Below, piece after piece: positions 1-7,774 of a stretch of 47,046 bases of DNA. Made by a program: the position numbers and the translations under genes. Where the stretch lies: contig JAFGTV010000013.1 of assembly GCA_016938875.1 (NCBI GenBank), forward strand, positions 1 to 47,046, given 5' to 3'. Positions within the stretch are counted from its first letter, which is position 1. Every line of letters begins with the position of its first letter. Source of the DNA: Paracoccaceae bacterium. GTDB taxonomy: Bacteria > Pseudomonadota > Alphaproteobacteria > Rhodobacterales > Rhodobacteraceae. Below the pieces are notes generated by a model, which saw only the letters and a program-made list of their open reading frames with translations, was not told the origin of the DNA and did not search any database.

Positions 1-48
1 GCCCTCCGAAGGCAGAGGCCACAGGTTCGAATCCTGTCGGGTGCGCCA
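1..48 (+). tRNA. tRNA-Arg(CCG), 3' part, cut by window edge
   Basis: Only the 3' part is inside the window. It begins in the anticodon stem. The loop CTCCGAA carries anticodon CCG, which reads CGG (Arg). The T arm ACAGG-TTCGAAT-CCTGT, the acceptor strand CGGGTGC, discriminator G and an encoded CCA at 46-48 are all present. The 5' half lies upstream of the window. Confidence 0.9.
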
Positions 49-65
49 ATAAAATCAGATTTTAT
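49..65. repeat. perfect dyad directly after the tRNA-Arg CCA
   Basis: The 17-base sequence ATAAAATCAGATTTTAT has 8-base arms around a single central base and starts at the first base after the tRNA CCA. As RNA it would fold into a 7-bp AU-rich hairpin with a 3-base loop, so it may act in 3'-end formation of the tRNA. No clean U run follows. Dyads next to tRNA genes also occur at integration sites, but no integrase is in view. Confidence 0.45.
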
Positions 66-739
66 GTGGCGTTTTCGGTGGGCGATCCGGAGCAATCCAA
101 CGATTGCAGCAATGTTATTCCCGATCGAGCGGCGACTCTTTGGGGCCGATATCGCGCCCTGGACCTATAGTCTTTCTGGCTGAGCCATCGAGGCCTGCGA
201 CATGGGGGCCGACCCCGGCCTGGCGGGATTTGAAACCCCGGCGCTCCTCTGCTTGCTAGCGTCTACATTTGGTCGCGCGCGGCGGGCCTCGAATGGATCT
301 CGCGCGCGGCGGTGCCCTATCGCGTGGTCCTGCTGAGCGTGCGGATTGCGATCGCTTACAGTCCCTTGTTCTGGTCAAGCTGGGGCAGGCCAGCGCGCGG
401 GATCGGTATCGCGGGCCAGTGTGAAAATTCCAGAAAACGACATTAATTGTCGCAAATGGGCACCTGCGGTTGGAATTCCGGGTGCGCTGACATACCCTCG
501 GGCTCGAATCATGGTTCCACAGGGGGTTTCGCTGCATGCGGCCCCCAGCGCGCGCGCCGGATGCTGCATGTGGTCTACATGCGGCGCTTGCGGTTGCGAC
601 AGTTGAAAAAACTTCCGTGGTCATCCCCCGACGCGTCCGGTGTCGCGGGTCAAAAATCGAAACCCTTTCCGCGCCGCGGCGAAACGGATGTTTCCGCCGG
701 CTGGTGCGTGTTGTCCATGTCTCTGGAGAGGAGAACACT
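66..739. other. long upstream region of the betaine transporter operon, no gene seen
   Basis: About 670 bases lie between tRNA-Arg and the substrate-binding protein gene. Open frames here have no recognisable domain, no good ribosome binding site, and lie on both strands over each other, so I regard them as chance. The stretch is less GC-rich than its surroundings in places and presumably holds the promoter of the transporter operon. I cannot assign -35/-10 boxes with confidence. The only clear element is the dyad at 566-582. Confidence 0.5.
566..582. promoter_or_regulatory. operator-like inverted repeat upstream of proX
   Basis: The sequence GCATGT-GGTCT-ACATGC has two 6-base arms with a 5-base spacer, about 160 bases before the proX start codon. 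The size and symmetry suit a dimeric regulator. A related CATGCGGC string occurs twice nearby (about 535 and 578). This is inference from symmetry only; the binding protein is unknown. Confidence 0.3.
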
Positions 740-1711
740 ATGAAACATATGACCATTCTTGGCGCCGTCGCCGGCGTGTTGGCCCTGCCAGCTATCGCGC
801 AGGCTGCGTGCGACGAAGTCTCTATCGCCGAAATGAACTGGGCTTCGGCCTCTGTCGTGACCGCGGTCGAAAAGTTCCTGCTGGAACAGGGCTATGGCTG
901 CACGGTCAAGACCGTGCCCTCCGACACGGTTCCCGCCGTTACCTCGATCGCCGAGAACAACGAGCCGGACACCGTGTCCGAGATGTGGGTGAACTCGACC
1001 GGCGAGGTCTATGCCAAGCTGAAAGAGCAGGGCAAGATCGCGGAACTGGGCAAGGTGCTGAACCCCGGCGGGATCGAGGGCTGGTGGATCCCCGCCTACC
1101 TGGCCGAGGAACATCCCGAACTGACCACGATCGAGGGCATCCTGGCCAATCCCGAACTGGTGGGCGGCACCTTCAACAACTGCCCCGATGGCTGGGGCTG
1201 CCGGATCGTCAACGACAACCTGATCCCGGCCTTTGGCCTGGAAGAGGCGGGCGTCGAGATCTTCAACCACGGCTCGGGCGAAACTCTGGCCACCTCGATG
1301 GCCTCGGCCTATGAGAACGAGGAACCGTGGTTCGGCTATTACTGGGCGCCGACCGCGCTGCTGGGCAAGTACGACATGGTGTCGGTCGACCTGGGCGAAT
1401 ACGACGCCGAGGCCCATGCCGCCAACCAGAACCCCGACACCGCCAATCCCAAACCGTCGGCCTTTCCGGCTGCGCCGGTTCTGACCGTCGTCACCACCGA
1501 CTTTGCCGAGCGTGAACCGGACGTGGCCGCGTTCCTGGGCAAGGTCAGCTTCGACGTGGATACCATGAACGGGGTCGTGGCCTGGATGGATGAAAACGGC
1601 GCCTCGCCCGAAGAGGGCGCCGTCTACTTCCTGACCTCCTACCCGGAAACCTGGTCGGGCTGGTTGAACGAGGACGCGCGCGAAAAGCTGACCGCGTTGC
1701 TGGACCAGTAA
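740..1711 (+). CDS. proX: glycine betaine/proline ABC transporter, substrate-binding protein (ProX/OpuAC family)
   Basis: This 323-residue periplasmic protein binds glycine betaine or a related quaternary amine and hands it to the permease encoded next. Residues 1-22 form a signal peptide (charged start, hydrophobic core, cleavage after AQA). The mature part has the OpuAC fold with several tryptophans suited to a cation-binding aromatic cage, for example MNWAS near the start, GWGC, and the aromatic run EPWFGYYWAP. The ATG at 740 is chosen because GGAGAGGAG lies 6-8 bases before it and the signal peptide starts there; the frame is open further upstream without protein-like sequence. It is the first gene of a three-gene operon. 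Betaine is the likeliest ligand, but choline or another betaine analogue is possible. Confidence 0.9.
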   Translation: MKHMTILGAVAGVLALPAIAQAACDEVSIAEMNWASASVVTAVEKFLLEQGYGCTVKTVPSDTVPAVTSIAENNEPDTVSEMWVNSTGEVYAKLKEQGKIAELGKVLNPGGIEGWWIPAYLAEEHPELTTIEGILANPELVGGTFNNCPDGWGCRIVNDNLIPAFGLEEAGVEIFNHGSGETLATSMASAYENEEPWFGYYWAPTALLGKYDMVSVDLGEYDAEAHAANQNPDTANPKPSAFPAAPVLTVVTTDFAEREPDVAAFLGKVSFDVDTMNGVVAWMDENGASPEEGAVYFLTSYPETWSGWLNEDAREKLTALLDQ

Positions 1712-1729
1712 GCGCGACCGCAGTCGCGG

Positions 1730-1764
1730 GACGGGCCTGCCCTTGCGGGCCCGTCTTTCTTTTC
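1730..1764 (+). terminator. hairpin with T-rich tail between proX and proW
   Basis: Arms GACGGGCC (1730-1737) and GGCCCGTC (1748-1755) are perfectly complementary, enclose a 10-base loop, and are followed by TTTCTTTTC. It sits inside the operon 18 bases after the proX stop, so it probably acts as a partial terminator or 3' stabiliser that yields more binding protein than permease, a common arrangement in ABC import operons. Confidence 0.65.
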
Positions 1765-1799
1765 AAGGGCACTCCAGCCCGAAAACGGAGAACCGAACC

Positions 1800-2834
1800 A
1801 TGGCGACTTACGATTTCCTGTTCGACAGGCTGGGCCTGCGCGACTGGTGCGAAGCGGGCAGCAGCGATGGCCCGATGTCGATGGCCGACCTGATCGGCAA
1901 GTCCCAGGGGGGCAATGCCCCCGCGCCCTCGATCTGGGATCTGCCGTTTCCCTCGATGGATGCGCTGAACGATGCCTGTCCGAACTTCCCACAGGCGCGC
2001 GAACTGACCAAGGGTCTGGAAAACGGCTTTCTGTCCATCAAGGACGGGCTGAGCCTTTTTCTCGACCCGATCACCCAACCGCTGAGCTGGTCGCTTGAGG
2101 CCGCGCTGTGGCTCTTTCAGACCGCGCCCTGGTGGATCATGATCCCGCTGTTGCTGCTGGTGGTGCAACTGGTCGCCCGCTCGGTGAAACTGGTGGGCTT
2201 CGTGGCGCTCAGCATCGGGTTTCTCGCCTTTATCGACCATTACGACTATGCGATGCAGACGCTGGCGATCATCTTCGTGTGTGCGGCGATCTGCGTGCTG
2301 ATCGGGGTGCCCATCGGCATCGCCATGTCGCGCAGCGACACGGTCCAGAAAATCACGATCCCCATTCTGGACATGCTTCAGACGCTGCCGCCCTTTGTCT
2401 ACCTGATCCCGCTGATCTTCCTGTTCTCGGTAACCGAGCCCAAGCTCTACGGCATCGCGATCATCCTTTACGCCATCGTGCCGGTGATCCGTCTGACCAA
2501 TCTGGGGATCCGGCTGGTGGACGAGGAGGTGATCGAAGCCGCCGACGCCTTCGGCATGACCTCGTGGCAGAAGCTGACCGGCGTGCAGGTTCCGCTGGCG
2601 CTGCCCAACATCATGGCCGGCGTCAACCAGACCATCATGATGAGCCTCGCCATGGTCGTGATCGCCTCGCTTGTGTCCGCCCCCGGCCTGGGTGTGCTGG
2701 TGCTGCGCGGTATCCGCAACCTGGAACTGGGCGTGGGCCTGGTGGCGGGCCTGGGGATCGTGCTGCTGGCCGTGGTCCTGGATCGCGTGACCAAGGCGGC
2801 GCTGGCGCGCGTGAACGCCGCGCAGAAACATTGA
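1800..2834 (+). CDS. proW: glycine betaine/proline ABC transporter, permease
   Basis: This 344-residue inner-membrane permease forms the channel of the betaine importer. About 90 N-terminal residues are mostly soluble. Several hydrophobic segments follow, starting around residue 105. The BPD_transp_1 domain holds the EAA loop (EAADAFGMTSWQKLTG, near residue 248), which docks the ATPase. The start ATG at 1800 follows GGAG with suitable spacing. The gene lies 88 bases after proX, separated by the hairpin, and 10 bases before proV. The long soluble N-terminus resembles that of ProW. Confidence 0.92.
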   Translation: MATYDFLFDRLGLRDWCEAGSSDGPMSMADLIGKSQGGNAPAPSIWDLPFPSMDALNDACPNFPQARELTKGLENGFLSIKDGLSLFLDPITQPLSWSLEAALWLFQTAPWWIMIPLLLLVVQLVARSVKLVGFVALSIGFLAFIDHYDYAMQTLAIIFVCAAICVLIGVPIGIAMSRSDTVQKITIPILDMLQTLPPFVYLIPLIFLFSVTEPKLYGIAIILYAIVPVIRLTNLGIRLVDEEVIEAADAFGMTSWQKLTGVQVPLALPNIMAGVNQTIMMSLAMVVIASLVSAPGLGVLVLRGIRNLELGVGLVAGLGIVLLAVVLDRVTKAALARVNAAQKH

Positions 2835-2844
2835 GGATGCAGCG

Positions 2845-3906
2845 ATGAGCGACGATATCAAGATTTCGATCCGCAACCTCTACAAGGTGTTCGGCGCCGA
2901 TCCCCAGGCGGCGATGGAACATGTCCGCGCCGGCATGGACAAGGCGGACCTGCTGGAACAGCACGGCCACGTCCTGGGCCTGAAGGACATCAACGTGGAT
3001 ATGCGTGCCGGCAAGATCACGGTCATCATGGGCCTGTCCGGGTCGGGCAAGTCCACGCTGATCCGCCACCTCAACCGTTTGATCGAACCCACCGCGGGCG
3101 AGGTCATCGTGAACGGCGAGGATGTGCTGGCCTATAACGAGGAACAGCTGCGCCGCCTGCGGCGCGAGAACATGTCGATGGTGTTCCAGAAATTCGCGCT
3201 GCTGCCGCACCGCACGGTTCTGGAGAACGCCGGCACGCCGCTGGAGGTGCGCGGCGTGGAGCGCCACGAATGGGAGGACGAGGCGCAAAAATGGCTCAAC
3301 CGCGTCGGGCTGGAGGGGCAGGACAACCAGTATCCCCACCAGTTGTCGGGCGGCATGCAACAGCGGGTGGGCATCGCCCGCGCGCTGACCTCGAATGCCG
3401 ACATCATGCTGATGGACGAGGCCTTCTCGGCGCTCGATCCGCTGATCCGCACCGACATGCAGGATCTGCTGCTGGAATTGCAGGAAGAGTTGCACAAGAC
3501 CGTCGTCTTCATCACCCATGACCTGGACGAGGCGCTGAAACTGGCCGATCACCTGGTCATCCTCAAGGATGGCGAGGTCGTACAACAGGGCGAGCCGCAG
3601 CATATCCTGCTGCATCCGAACGACCCCTATATCCTGGACTTCATTTCGGACATCAACCGCGCCCGGGTGCTGCGCGTGCGCTCGGTGATGGAGCGGACCG
3701 GGGAGCCGCGCGCAAATATCGCCGGGGATGTCGATGCCGATGACACGCTGGAATCGGTGATCGCGCTGTCCGAGGGGGAAACCGGTCTCAGCTACCGGGT
3801 GCTGCGCAATGGAAAGCAGGTCGGAATCCTGTCGGTCAAGAACCTCGTGCGTGCCCTGGTCCCGACCGATGCCTCCGACGAGGGCATTCGCGCCCGGGCA
3901 AGTTGA
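2845..3906 (+). CDS. proV: glycine betaine/proline ABC transporter, ATP-binding protein
   Basis: This 353-residue cytoplasmic ATPase powers the importer. Visible motifs are Walker A GLSGSGKST (residues 63-71), the Q loop MVFQKF, signature LSGGMQQR (167-174), Walker B IMLMDEAF (from 187) and the switch histidine in ITHD (H225). The C-terminal tail after residue 275 looks like one CBS-type half, whereas E. coli ProV is about 400 residues with two CBS repeats, so osmotic gating may be reduced. It is the last gene of the operon and is followed by strong hairpins. Confidence 0.93.
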   Translation: MSDDIKISIRNLYKVFGADPQAAMEHVRAGMDKADLLEQHGHVLGLKDINVDMRAGKITVIMGLSGSGKSTLIRHLNRLIEPTAGEVIVNGEDVLAYNEEQLRRLRRENMSMVFQKFALLPHRTVLENAGTPLEVRGVERHEWEDEAQKWLNRVGLEGQDNQYPHQLSGGMQQRVGIARALTSNADIMLMDEAFSALDPLIRTDMQDLLLELQEELHKTVVFITHDLDEALKLADHLVILKDGEVVQQGEPQHILLHPNDPYILDFISDINRARVLRVRSVMERTGEPRANIAGDVDADDTLESVIALSEGETGLSYRVLRNGKQVGILSVKNLVRALVPTDASDEGIRARAS

Positions 3907-3910
3907 CCTG

Positions 3911-3976
3911 CTTGCCCGCGCTCGAAAACGGCGCGGGCAAGCTCAGGCTCCGGGGCGTCGTCATGCAACGCCCCGG
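3911..3976 (+). terminator. two tandem hairpins after proV
   Basis: Hairpin one: CTTGCCCGCGC (3911-3921) pairs perfectly with GCGCGGGCAAG (3931-3941) around a 9-base loop. Hairpin two: CCGGGGCGT (3950-3958) pairs perfectly with ACGCCCCGG (3968-3976). Neither has a U run, so they may act as a Rho-associated or RNA-stabilising 3' end rather than a classic terminator. Confidence 0.55.
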
Positions 3977-4215
3977 GCGCGATGCGCCAAAAGGTTGATT
4001 CAATCGGACGGTTGAGAAGGCCAGGACCGATCAACACATTCCCTTTGAGTGCGAAGGGTGCAGCTAGCCCATTTATGTATCGTGGCGTCCCATGCAGGTG
4101 CAGCGTCCAGAACCGCCCGAGACGGCTTGATGCCTACTATTTGCCTCCTGGTGCCAAACTCCCCTGGGGCACCTCGCTGAGGTGTCTCGTAAATCTCTGA
4201 TCTACTTGGGGATTT
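3977..4215. other. gene-free stretch between proV hairpins and tRNA-Asn
   Basis: I see no gene here. The sequence is noticeably less GC-rich than the flanks. A small hairpin CACCTC-GCT-GAGGTG lies at 4170-4184. A 72-codon open frame crosses the region but has no ribosome binding site or recognisable content. Confidence 0.5.
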
Positions 4216-4290
4216 TGGCTCCGGCGGTAGGGATCGAACCTACGACCAATTGATTAACAGTCAACTGCTCTACCGCTGAGCTACGCCGGA
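4216..4290 (-). tRNA. tRNA-Asn(GTT)
   Basis: On the minus strand the gene reads TCCGGCG...CGCCGGA-G-CCA, 75 bases with encoded CCA. The anticodon arm is GTTGA-CTGTTAA-TCAAT, giving anticodon GTT. The T loop TTCGATC and D arm AGCTC...GAGC are normal. Confidence 0.95.
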
Positions 4291-4361
4291 ACACGGGGTG
4301 CCGTATAGCAACTGGATTTGGTGCCGTCCAGAGGGTTTTGAGGGAAAATCTTCCGGGTCTC

Positions 4362-5264
4362 TCAGGCCAGCCGCCAGTGGGCCTCAATGGCGATGCTGCC
4401 GTCGGGGGTGGCGATGGTTTGGTCCGCCATATCAATAAGATGGGCCAGCACGTTGCGGGTGGCGGCGGGGATCAGATCGGGCGGAATGTCGGTGTAGATC
4501 GCCCGTGTCAGCGTCGCGGCGGTGGCCGGGCCGGACGCCAGGGCCGCACGGATCTGGGCGGCGCGGGCCTGGCGGTGGGCGATCAGCGCGGCGATGCGTT
4601 CCGGGCCATCGGGCACCGGCGCGCCGTGGCCGGGGTAAAGCGCGCAGGCCCCGCGCGTCGCCAGCCGATCCAGCGACGCCATGAAGGCCCCCAGATCGCC
4701 ATCGGGCGGCGACACCATGGAGCTGGCCCAGCCCATCACGTGATCGCCGGTGAACAGCGCGCCCGCCCATTCAAAGCACATGTGATTGCCCATATGCCCG
4801 GGTGTATGCAGCGCGGTGATCTGCCAGCCGTCGCCGGACACGGGGTCGCCGTCGGCCAGGCGGATGTCGGGGGCGAAGTCGGGATCCACGCCCTCGCCGC
4901 CGCCCAGCCCGGTCAGGGCGGCCAGATCCGCCCTGCGCCCCGCCGCGCTATCGCCAAAGGCCAGCACCGGCGCGCCGGTGGCCTCGGCCAGCGGGCGGGC
5001 CAGGGGCGAATGGTCCAGATGCGAGTGGGTGACCAGGATGTGGCTGACCGTTTCGCCGGGTCCAAGGGCCCGAAGCAGCGCGCCCAGGTGCGACGGGATC
5101 GCGGGGCCGGGGTCGATCACCGCGACGCGCCCCTGGCCCAGGATATAGCTGTTGGTGCCGGGCCCGGTCATCGCCGAGGGGTTGGGCGCCAGCACCAGGC
5201 GCAGCCCGGGCGCCAGCGTCAGCGGCTGGCCGGGGACCGGATCGAAGGGGGGCGGCTGGGTCAT
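4362..5264 (-). CDS. metallo-beta-lactamase fold hydrolase (LACTB2/glyoxalase II-like)
   Basis: This 300-residue protein is predicted to be a cytoplasmic zinc hydrolase. The metal motif H80-x-H82-x-D84-H85 (THSHLDH), H157 in TPGHMGNH and D174 in FTGDH are intact, and GTNSYIL near the N-terminus is typical of the family. The last ~70 residues form a helical tail like the winged-helix end of LACTB2-type proteins. The substrate is unknown: thioester, phosphodiester and RNA have been proposed for relatives. It is divergent from the sensor kinase gene, 42 bases away. The start ATG at 5264 is preceded by GAAGAAAG. Confidence 0.82.
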   Translation of the reverse strand: MTQPPPFDPVPGQPLTLAPGLRLVLAPNPSAMTGPGTNSYILGQGRVAVIDPGPAIPSHLGALLRALGPGETVSHILVTHSHLDHSPLARPLAEATGAPVLAFGDSAAGRRADLAALTGLGGGEGVDPDFAPDIRLADGDPVSGDGWQITALHTPGHMGNHMCFEWAGALFTGDHVMGWASSMVSPPDGDLGAFMASLDRLATRGACALYPGHGAPVPDGPERIAALIAHRQARAAQIRAALASGPATAATLTRAIYTDIPPDLIPAATRNVLAHLIDMADQTIATPDGSIAIEAHWRLA

Positions 5265-5306
5265 CTTGCGCTTTCTTCAGGGGCGCGGGGCAGATATGGG
5301 TTTAGC

Positions 5307-6626
5307 ATGAGTGGGCAATGGATCAAACGGATGCTGCCGCGTGGGCTTTATGGCCGGGCCGCGCTGATCCTGCTGGTGCCGATCGTGACGATCCAGCTGG
5401 TGGTCTCGATCGTGTTTATCCAACGCCATTTCGAGGATGTCACCCGGCAGATGTCGCGCAACCTGGTGCTGGAACTGGCCTTCCTGCGCGACACGGTCGA
5501 GAATGCCCCCGATCTGGTCACCGCGCGCGCCGCCGCCGCGCGCCTGGCCGGTCCGCTGGCGATGCAGGTCGTGCTGCCCGGCCAGACCCAGCCCCATGAG
5601 GCACGACATGCGGTTGATCTGTCCGGGCGGGTCGTGGTCACCACCCTGCGCGATGGGCTGGCCGGGGTCAGCGGCATCGACCTGATCAGTCACAACCGCG
5701 AGGTGCGGCTGAGCATCGAGACCGGCAAGGGGGTGCTGGAGGTGGCGTTCGACCGGCGCCGGGTGTCGGCCTCGAATCCGCATCAGCTGTTGGTGCTGAT
5801 GGTGGTCACGGGCATCCTGATGACGCTGATCGCCTACCTGTTCTTGCGCAACCAGCTGCGGCCGATCACCCGGATGGCCGATGCCGCCGAGGCCTTTGGC
5901 AAGGGCCGCACGCTGCCCTACAAGCCCGCGGGCGCGACCGAGGTGCGCGCGGCCGGGCGCGCGTTTCTGGACATGCGTGCCCGGATCGAGCGCCAGATAG
6001 AGCAACGCACGATGATGCTGTCGGGGGTCAGCCACGATCTGCGCACGCCGCTGACCCGGCTGAAGCTGGAACTGTCGATGGCCGATGACAGCCCCGAAAC
6101 CCGCGCCATGCTGCGCGACCTGGACGATATGGAGCGGATGATCGACACCTTCCTCGATTTCGCCCGCTCCGAGGCGCTGGATGATCCCGAACGCTGCGAC
6201 CCTGCCCAGATCGTGGCGCGCGTGGCCGCGCGCACGCGAGAGCAGGGCGGCGATGTGCGCCTGGACCCGCTGCCCCAGGGCACGCGCGCGATGCTGCGTC
6301 CGCAGGCGGTCGAGCGGGCCTTGCAAAACCTCGTCAACAACGCGCTGCGCCATGGCACGATGGCCGTGCTGGGCCTGGAGGTGAGCGAGCGCCGGGTTGT
6401 CTTTCGCGTCGAGGATGACGGCCCCGGCATCCCCGAGGCCCGGCGCGACGAGGCGATGCAACCGTTTCAGCGGCTGGATGCCGCGCGCAACCAGGACAAG
6501 GGCACCGGCGTCGGGTTGGGGTTGGCGATTGCCTCGGACATCGCGCGCGGGCACGGGGGCGCGCTGAGGCTGGGGCAAAGCGCGGCCCATGGCGGGCTGC
6601 TGGCCGAACTGTCGCTGGCGCGCTGA
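5307..6626 (+). CDS. EnvZ-like sensor histidine kinase, no adjacent response regulator
   Basis: This 439-residue inner-membrane kinase has a transmembrane helix at about residues 17-38, a periplasmic loop, a second helix at about 160-180, HAMP to about 235, HisKA with SGVSHDLRTPLTR (phosphorylated H243), and an HATPase_c domain with N box NLVNNALRHG, G1 DDGPGIPE and G2 GVGLGLAIA. The order and the H box match the EnvZ/OmpR-partner class. The frame is open far upstream through the antisense of the hydrolase gene; the ATG at 5307 is chosen because the first membrane helix begins just after it. No receiver-domain gene flanks it, so its partner must be encoded elsewhere. Confidence 0.88.
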   Translation: MSGQWIKRMLPRGLYGRAALILLVPIVTIQLVVSIVFIQRHFEDVTRQMSRNLVLELAFLRDTVENAPDLVTARAAAARLAGPLAMQVVLPGQTQPHEARHAVDLSGRVVVTTLRDGLAGVSGIDLISHNREVRLSIETGKGVLEVAFDRRRVSASNPHQLLVLMVVTGILMTLIAYLFLRNQLRPITRMADAAEAFGKGRTLPYKPAGATEVRAAGRAFLDMRARIERQIEQRTMMLSGVSHDLRTPLTRLKLELSMADDSPETRAMLRDLDDMERMIDTFLDFARSEALDDPERCDPAQIVARVAARTREQGGDVRLDPLPQGTRAMLRPQAVERALQNLVNNALRHGTMAVLGLEVSERRVVFRVEDDGPGIPEARRDEAMQPFQRLDAARNQDKGTGVGLGLAIASDIARGHGGALRLGQSAAHGGLLAELSLAR

Positions 6627-6775
6627 ACCGCCGGGTCGCCGCCGCGCACAGGCGATGGGCTTGGGCCCGGCCGATCCTCGCACGCAGGGTGTTTTAGCCG
6701 CCAGAGACCGTGTTATACGGCGGGGGCCCACAGCGTTCTGGCATGCCGCCCGCGCCCCAAGGAAGAAGCCAGTCG

Positions 6776-7549
6776 ATGACCCGTACAGCCCCGCAAATCA
6801 GCATCGTCATTCCCGCCCGCGACGAGGTGATCGCGATCGGTCCCCTTGTGACCGAAATCGGCCAGGTGATGGCGGGCGAGTCGTTCGAGGTCATCGTGAT
6901 CGACGATGGGTCAACGGATGGCACCGGGGCGGCCTTGGCTGACCTGGCCGCGCAATTCGACTGGCTGCGCGGTCTGCGCAATGACCGCGCGGTCGGGCAA
7001 TCGGCCTCGATCCGGGCGGGGGTGCGTGCGGCGCAGGGGGCGTTGATCGTCACGCTGGACGGCGACGGGCAGAACCCGCCCGACCAGATCCCCGCGTTGT
7101 TGGCGCCGCTGCGCGCACCGGGCAGTGCGGCGCTGGGCCTGGTGCAGGGCCAGCGGGTGGGGCGGCGCGACACCCTGGCCCGGCGCTGGGCCTCGCAGGC
7201 GGCCAATGCGATCCGTGGTGCGCTGTTGCATGACGGGGTGCGGGATTCGGGCTGTGGGCTCAAGGCGTTTCGCCGCGCGGCCTATTTCGACCTGCCCTGG
7301 TTCGACCACATCCACCGCTTCATGCCGGCGATGATGCTGCGCGAGGGGTGGGGCGTGGCGACGGTCCCGGTCACCCACCGCGCGCGCAGCGGCGGCGCGT
7401 CGAAATACAGCAACCTGCGGCGCGCGCTGGTGGGCATTCCCGATCTGTTGGGCGCGGCCTGGCTGATCCGCCGCGCGGCCCGCGTGCCCAGCCCCTCGGT
7501 CATGCCTGAGGCTGCCGAGGCGCCGCACACCCCACAAAAGGGCGCATAG
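6776..7549 (+). CDS. family 2 glycosyltransferase (dolichol-phosphate mannosyltransferase-like)
   Basis: This 257-residue protein has a GT-A fold with SIVIPARDE at the start, the nucleotide-sugar motif IDDGSTDGT and the metal-binding LDGDGQNPPDQ. The sequence VRDSGCGLKAFRR is characteristic of the DPM1/ArnC branch that moves a sugar from a nucleotide to a polyprenyl phosphate. There are no C-terminal membrane helices of the ArnC type, so it is probably peripheral to the membrane. AAGGAAGAAG precedes the ATG at 6776. Sugar and acceptor cannot be read from the sequence. It stands alone between the kinase gene and a tRNA. Confidence 0.85.
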   Translation: MTRTAPQISIVIPARDEVIAIGPLVTEIGQVMAGESFEVIVIDDGSTDGTGAALADLAAQFDWLRGLRNDRAVGQSASIRAGVRAAQGALIVTLDGDGQNPPDQIPALLAPLRAPGSAALGLVQGQRVGRRDTLARRWASQAANAIRGALLHDGVRDSGCGLKAFRRAAYFDLPWFDHIHRFMPAMMLREGWGVATVPVTHRARSGGASKYSNLRRALVGIPDLLGAAWLIRRAARVPSPSVMPEAAEAPHTPQKGA

Positions 7550-7593
7550 CCGGGCAAAAGGCGCGGCATGCGGCGTCACGAGGATGGCGGGAT

Positions 7594-7670
7594 TGGTAGG
7601 CCCGGAGGGACTCGAACCCCCAACCAAAGCGTTATGAGCGCTCTGCTCTAACCAATTGAGCTACAGGCCC
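7594..7670 (-). tRNA. tRNA with anticodon CAT (Ile2 or elongator Met)
   Basis: On the minus strand the gene is 77 bases, GGGCCTG...CGGGCCT-A-CCA with encoded CCA. The anticodon loop CTCATAA carries CAT. It lacks the three G:C pairs of the anticodon stem that mark initiator tRNA. The overall sequence resembles tRNA-Ile2, in which TilS converts C34 to lysidine so it reads AUA, but elongator tRNA-Met cannot be excluded by eye. Confidence 0.9.
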
Positions 7671-7774
7671 GACCTGGCATTTCCCTAGGCAGTGCGGCGC
7701 GCGACGTCAAGCGCGGGCGTGGACAGCGCGCGGGCGATGGGCTAACGCTGCGCCAAAGTGCTGGAGAGGTGATG

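Noticed and set aside
256-756. Open frames on both strands upstream of proX
   Set aside because: They overlap one another, are rich in Arg/Ser/Pro as expected by chance at high GC, and lack start signals.
3982-4200. A 72-codon open frame between proV and tRNA-Asn
   Set aside because: No ribosome binding site, no similarity I can recognise, and the region is AT-richer spacer.
4338-5306. N-terminal extension of the EnvZ-like kinase
   Set aside because: The extension is antisense to the metallo-hydrolase gene and carries no domain; the first membrane helix starts right after the ATG at 5307.
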